Source of the DNA: Berryella intestinalis
GTDB lineage: Bacteria > Actinomycetota > Coriobacteriia > Coriobacteriales > Eggerthellaceae
Direction: 5' to 3'
Assembly (NCBI RefSeq): GCF_000814825.1
Contig: NZ_CP009302.1
Location: forward strand, 124,001-188,000
Length of the DNA stretch: 64,000 bases
Translations under genes and position numbers: made by a program
The notes under the pieces: generated by a model
What the model saw: only the letters and a program-made list of their open reading frames with translations
Told to the model about the DNA's origin: nothing
Databases searched by the model: none
Shown here: positions 60,443-64,000 of the stretch, piece by piece
How the letters are laid out: the number at the start of each line of letters is the position of its first letter
Position numbering within the stretch: the first letter of the stretch is position 1

Positions 60443-62623
60443 ATGGAGCTGTTCGAACTCGTTTTGATCCTTCTGGCCAGCGTTATCGCCTCTGCGGTGC
60501 TGGACCAGTTCGTGTCGCGCGCGTCGCTTCCGCTGATACAGATCGCCGTCGGGGTGGCGGTCGCCCTCGCCGTTCCGTCCGCGCGCGAGATCTCCATCGA
60601 GTCCGAGTTGTTCCTGGTCCTGTTCATCGCGCCCCTCCTGTTCAACGAGGCGCGCGAGTCGAACCGCCGCGCGTTGTCTGCCCACAAGTGGCCCATCATG
60701 TCGCTTGCCATCGCGCTCGTGCTGGTCACCGTCCTTATCGTGGGGTTCACCCTGAACCTTCTGGTGCCCTCTATCCCGCTCGCCGCAGCGTTCGCCCTGG
60801 CGGCTGCGCTGGGCCCCACGGACGCGGCGGCAGTGGCTGCGCTCGGTTCGACGGTGAAGCTCAGCGGGCGGCAGGAGACGCTGCTGTCGGGCGAATCGCT
60901 TATCAACGACGCTTCGGGTGTGGTGTCGTTCCAGTTCGCGGTTGCGGCGGCGGTGACGGGCGCCTTCTCGGCGGTCGATGCGGCCGAGTCCTTCGCGTGG
61001 CTGTTCTTCGGCGGCATCGCCGCCGGCCTTGCCATCGGACTGTCCGCGCGCATCGTCATGACGCTCCTGCTTCGCCGGGGGTACGTGTCCACCACCGTGC
61101 ACGTTCTCTACGAGGTGTTCTCCCCGTTCGCGATCTTCATAGCTGCCGAATCGATGCACGTGAGCGGGATCCTGGCGGTGGTGGCTGCCGGTTTGGTGAT
61201 GGTGCATGCCGGACCCCGCCTGTCCTCGTCCGACGACGCTCGCCGCCAGCTGGTGTCCAAGAGCTTCTGGGAGGTCATCGTCTTCCTCATCAACGGCGTG
61301 CTGTTCGTGATGCTGGGCATGCAGCTGCCCCTTGCGGTTGCTCCCACCATACAAAACGATATCTCGCTGGTGTTTCTGCTGGGCCTCGTGGCGTTGATCA
61401 CGTTTTTGATCCTGCTGATCCGCTTCGTATGGGTGTGCGTGATGGAGCTCGTCCACCGCGACGCCCTTACTGGGAAGCGCGGTTGGGACGATCCTCGAAG
61501 GGCGTTGTCCGACGCCCTCGTCACCACTGTGGCGGGCCCCAAGGGGGCCGTTACGCTGTCTATCATCCTGACGCTTCCGGTAGCGGTCGCCTCGGGCGAT
61601 CCGTTTCCCCAGCGCGACCTGATGGTGTTCCTCGCCTCGGCCACCATCCTGCTCACCCTTCTCGTTGCGGACAACGTGCTTCCCCTGGTCGCTCCCAAAA
61701 ACGAGGGTGGAGCGGTGGACGCCGAGGAGCTGAGGGCCGCGCGCATCAAGGTTCTCAAGGCCACGGTGCGCGAGCTCGAGGGCCATATGCGCGAGCACTC
61801 CCACCCCGAATACGAACCCGCGACGCGCCTTGCCGTGGCGCGCTATCGGGCGCGGCTCAACCGCGAGCGGTACACGGCGGGCGCATCGCGGGAGAGGGCG
61901 ATGGCTTTGCAGCTGGGCGTGCTTGCGGCGCAGCGGCGTCGGGCCGACGAGCTCCAGCGAGATGCCGAGAGCATTCCGCTGGCGGTTCGCGCGTCGTTTT
62001 TCTACGTGGTTCGCGCGGTGAGGTCGTCTTTGGGCTACATGCGGGCGGGGGCGAAGGTGGGCGCCAGCTTCCGCTCGTGGCGCGGGAAGCTACTGTTTGC
62101 CGCGCACCACCTGGACCTGCGGCCGATCGCCGACGAACGCTCCGAGCGCGTGTACTACGACGCCATCCTGTTCTGCATCGAACTGGAAAGGGCCGCTATC
62201 GCGTATTTGGGCGACGTCGTCTCCTCGCATTGCGGCGAGGAGCGCTCCCAGGTGCGCGTGTTCGAGCGCGACGGCAGTTTCGCCCAGGTCAGCGAGGCTT
62301 CTATTGCCGAGATGATGCTGGAGGAGCACGAATGGTACCTCCGCTCGCTGTCGGAGCGCGTGAGCTTCGGCCAGGAAAGCGTTCGGGAGGGCGCGTTCGC
62401 GTTCGAGCCGGGCGTCCACGACTCCATGCCCGCAGACATGCTGCCGTCCATGAGGGCCCAGTTCCGCCTGGCCCGCGAGTACGCCGACGAGGTGGACGCG
62501 GCGGCGCTGTCCATCGAACTCGATTTCATCCGCCGCCTGGTTCACGATAATCAGATCGGCGAAGACGTGGCCAGAAAGATGCGCGAGGACGTCTACGTTT
62601 TGCAGTTCTCGCTTCACGAATAG
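60443..62623 (+). CDS. CPA1-family Na+/H+ antiporter with long cytoplasmic tail
   Basis: The protein has 726 residues. Twelve or so helices in residues 1-415 carry the ion-binding motifs GPTDAAAVAAL (near 125) and ESLINDASG (near 155) of NhaP/CPA1 exchangers. A hydrophilic tail of about 300 residues follows, rich in Arg and Glu and predicted helical, probably regulatory. It exchanges Na+ or K+ for protons across the membrane. It is coupled to the MFS-CBS gene, suggesting a joint response to ionic or energy stress. Confidence 0.9.
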   Translation: MELFELVLILLASVIASAVLDQFVSRASLPLIQIAVGVAVALAVPSAREISIESELFLVLFIAPLLFNEARESNRRALSAHKWPIMSLAIALVLVTVLIVGFTLNLLVPSIPLAAAFALAAALGPTDAAAVAALGSTVKLSGRQETLLSGESLINDASGVVSFQFAVAAAVTGAFSAVDAAESFAWLFFGGIAAGLAIGLSARIVMTLLLRRGYVSTTVHVLYEVFSPFAIFIAAESMHVSGILAVVAAGLVMVHAGPRLSSSDDARRQLVSKSFWEVIVFLINGVLFVMLGMQLPLAVAPTIQNDISLVFLLGLVALITFLILLIRFVWVCVMELVHRDALTGKRGWDDPRRALSDALVTTVAGPKGAVTLSIILTLPVAVASGDPFPQRDLMVFLASATILLTLLVADNVLPLVAPKNEGGAVDAEELRAARIKVLKATVRELEGHMREHSHPEYEPATRLAVARYRARLNRERYTAGASRERAMALQLGVLAAQRRRADELQRDAESIPLAVRASFFYVVRAVRSSLGYMRAGAKVGASFRSWRGKLLFAAHHLDLRPIADERSERVYYDAILFCIELERAAIAYLGDVVSSHCGEERSQVRVFERDGSFAQVSEASIAEMMLEEHEWYLRSLSERVSFGQESVREGAFAFEPGVHDSMPADMLPSMRAQFRLAREYADEVDAAALSIELDFIRRLVHDNQIGEDVARKMREDVYVLQFSLHE

Positions 62624-62709
62624 TGCGGTAGGGAAGGGATGGAGCCTGCTTGAGCGCGTGTGCGGGCCGCGTTCCTTTCGATACACTGTGATCGCCTTTA
62701 ACGGAGGCT

Positions 62710-62749
62710 GCGTTTCTTCTATTGACATGAAGAAACGCGGTTCTATGAT
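62710..62749 (+). promoter_or_regulatory. Promoter of the Fur/Zur gene with an operator over the -35
   Basis: TTGACA (62722-62727) and TATGAT (62744-62749) are 16 bp apart. The -35 lies inside a perfect inverted repeat, GCGTTTCTTC (62710-62719) and GAAGAAACGC (62729-62738). GATAAGAATC follows across the -10. This placement fits repression, possibly by the gene's own product. Confidence 0.7.
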
Positions 62750-62785
62750 AAGAATCGGAATTCGTTTTCAGTTTGGATCGCAACG

Positions 62786-63217
62786 ATGGAACGTAGGCGC
62801 ACGTACGATACGAGGCAGAAGCGGTTGGTTCGCTCGGTGCTCGTTCAGGCTCCCGACCGGTATTTCTCGGTCGACGAGGCGCATTTCAGCCTCATGGAGG
62901 CAGGCGAGTCGGTGGGTAGGACCACGGTGTACCGCGCGCTCGAGGCCCTGGCCGACGACGGTTTCGCGGTGAAGGTGTTCGGCCCGGCCGGCGGCGAGTC
63001 GCGTTATCGGCTCGCGCCCCAGGCTTCTCGCGCTTCGGGCCAGCTTCTCTGCCTTGTCTGCGGTCGCGCGCTTCCCCTCGATTGCGGCATGCTGGACGAC
63101 TTCGCCCAGCACGTGCAGAGCCACCACGGTTTCGAGATCGATACGTCTCGCACGGTTCTGTACGGGCGGTGCTCGGACTGCCGAAGTCGACAGCCCGATT
63201 CTTCGGTCGAGCGTTAA
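62786..63217 (+). CDS. Fur-family metalloregulator, probably Zur
   Basis: The protein has 143 residues. The N-terminal winged helix reads YDTRQKRLVRSVL, then SVGRTTVYRALEALADDGFAVK. The C-terminal domain has structural zinc cysteines in LCLVCGRALPLDC and CSDC, and metal-site residues in HVQSHHGFEI. The neighbouring zinc-type binding lipoprotein 10 bp downstream argues for zinc rather than iron control. Its promoter carries a strong inverted repeat. Confidence 0.85.
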   Translation: MERRRTYDTRQKRLVRSVLVQAPDRYFSVDEAHFSLMEAGESVGRTTVYRALEALADDGFAVKVFGPAGGESRYRLAPQASRASGQLLCLVCGRALPLDCGMLDDFAQHVQSHHGFEIDTSRTVLYGRCSDCRSRQPDSSVER

Positions 63218-63227
63218 AGGAGGAAGC

Positions 63228-64000
63228 ATGGGATTCGGTCTCATCACGCGCAAGGAGTTCGTAGGTTCTTTCGCCAAGGTTGCGGCAGCGGGTGCTTTGA
63301 CGGCTGTCGGAGCGTCGGCCCTGGCCGGCTGCTCGGGGCAGGCGCCCCAGAAGCAGGAGGCCGGCAACGGCAAGGTGAAGGTGGCGGCCAGCTTCTATTC
63401 GATGGCCGACTTCGCTCAGAAAATCGGCGGCGACAACGTCGAGGTCACGTGCCTGGTGCCGTCCGGCACCGAGCCGCACGATTGGGAGCCTTCGACCTCC
63501 GACATCAAAACCATCGAGACCGCTGCCGTTCTGGTGTACAACGGCGCGGGCATGGAGCATTGGGTCTCCGATATGCTGGCTAGCATCTCGAACAAGAGCC
63601 TGGTTGCGGTCGAGGCCAGCTCGGGGGTCGATTTGCGGCGCCTGTCGGACGACGAGCTGCAGGAGGCGCGCGCCGAAGATCCCGATGCGTCCGATACCGA
63701 TCCGCATGTGTGGCTCGACCCCAAGAACGTGAAGATCGAGATGGAAAACATCCGGGCGGCGCTTGCGAAGGTCGATCCCGACAACGCTGCCGCCTATCAG
63801 CAGAATTACGACAAATGGGCGTCTGAGTGCGACAAGCTGGACAAAGAGTTCACCGAAGGGCTCTCCTCGGTCAGCCAGAAGTCCATCGTGGTGTCCCACG
63901 AGGCGTACGGGTACCTGTGCCAGGCCTACGGTTTGGACCAGGTAGCCATCGAGGGCATCGAGCCCGACGCCGAGCCCGACGCCCAGACCATGGCCGAGAT
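63228..64000 (+). CDS. Zinc/manganese ABC transporter substrate-binding lipoprotein, 5' part
   Basis: The first 257 codons are present; the gene continues past the right edge. The ATG follows AAAGGAGGAAGC. A hydrophobic signal ends in lipobox LAGC with Cys35. Metal-ligand histidines of the ZnuA/TroA family are seen: His84 (TEPHDWEPST), His160 (DTDPHVWLDP) and His224 (VSHEAYGYL). An acidic stretch near 142-157 (rich in Asp and Glu) lies where ZnuA proteins often carry a flexible metal-collecting loop. Co-directional with the Fur-family gene, it is probably zinc-repressed. Confidence 0.92.
   Translation, partial: MGFGLITRKEFVGSFAKVAAAGALTAVGASALAGCSGQAPQKQEAGNGKVKVAASFYSMADFAQKIGGDNVEVTCLVPSGTEPHDWEPSTSDIKTIETAAVLVYNGAGMEHWVSDMLASISNKSLVAVEASSGVDLRRLSDDELQEARAEDPDASDTDPHVWLDPKNVKIEMENIRAALAKVDPDNAAAYQQNYDKWASECDKLDKEFTEGLSSVSQKSIVVSHEAYGYLCQAYGLDQVAIEGIEPDAEPDAQTMAE

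Noticed and set aside
57992-61804. 1270-codon open frame on the minus strand opposite dcd, the MFS-CBS gene and the antiporter
   Set aside because: It is rich in Arg, Gly, His and Gln, has no domain, and mirrors well-recognised genes on the plus strand. Such long antisense frames are expected from the GC bias.

Overview
The window looks like a chromosomal segment of an anaerobic, high-GC actinobacterium of the class Coriobacteriia, most likely family Eggerthellaceae (Eggerthella, Slackia, Gordonibacter and relatives). The reasons are a strongly GC-biased third codon position, many Tat-exported flavoprotein and molybdopterin reductases, and several LuxR-type regulators whose N-terminal half is a polytopic membrane domain. 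No tRNA, rRNA, CRISPR array, insertion sequence or phage gene was seen. The genus is inference; the gene content is read directly.

Layout. 1-3.1 kb: 5' end of a Tat flavoprotein, a divergent membrane LuxR regulator, metA and a small coupled ORF. 3.4-10.0 kb: DMSO-reductase-family operon (catalytic subunit, Fe-S subunit, TorD chaperone) with no membrane anchor gene, then a two-component pair whose kinase carries a c-type haem motif. 10.3-11.1 kb: rplM-rpsI. 11.3-16.0 kb: LuxR, Tat flavoprotein, multihaem cytochrome. 16.2-19.9 kb: class I ribonucleotide reductase nrdA-nrdB. 20.1-26.5 kb: a metabolite cluster of a triple-RidA protein, MHS transporter, creatininase-family hydrolase, EamA transporter and a TetR-like regulator. 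26.6-31.2 kb: an RNA methyltransferase, a third Tat flavoprotein and its LuxR. 31.3-39.6 kb: an EamA transporter, then a methyltransferase, a nickel/peptide-type ABC importer and a MATE exporter in one run. 39.7-41.7 kb: divergent MFS and TetR genes sharing a clear double operator. 41.9-43.1 kb: dapL. 43.2-51.7 kb: BASS transporter and LuxR, divergent from a complete second DMSO-reductase-type operon with two different membrane anchors. 51.7-53.9 kb: metY and a flavodoxin-fold oxidoreductase. 54.2-57.5 kb: a fourth Tat flavoprotein and divergent LuxR. 57.6-64.0 kb: dcd, an MFS-CBS fusion, a Na+/H+ antiporter, a Fur/Zur-type regulator and the start of a zinc-binding lipoprotein.

How the genes work together. 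The dominant theme is modular anaerobic respiration. Five membrane LuxR proteins each sit beside one exported reductase (four flavoproteins, one molybdoenzyme), and a sixth reductase operon sits beside a two-component system. This suggests one sensor per electron acceptor. Electrons would reach the flavoproteins through the multihaem cytochrome and the molybdoenzymes through DmsC-type quinol-oxidising anchors. MetA carries the residue associated with acetyl-CoA use, which matches the O-acetylhomoserine sulfhydrylase MetY elsewhere in the window.

The best candidates for undescribed biology are the methyltransferase-ABC-MATE run, the triple-RidA/creatininase cluster, the MFS-CBS fusion, and the pairing of anchors and reductases across the two dms operons.
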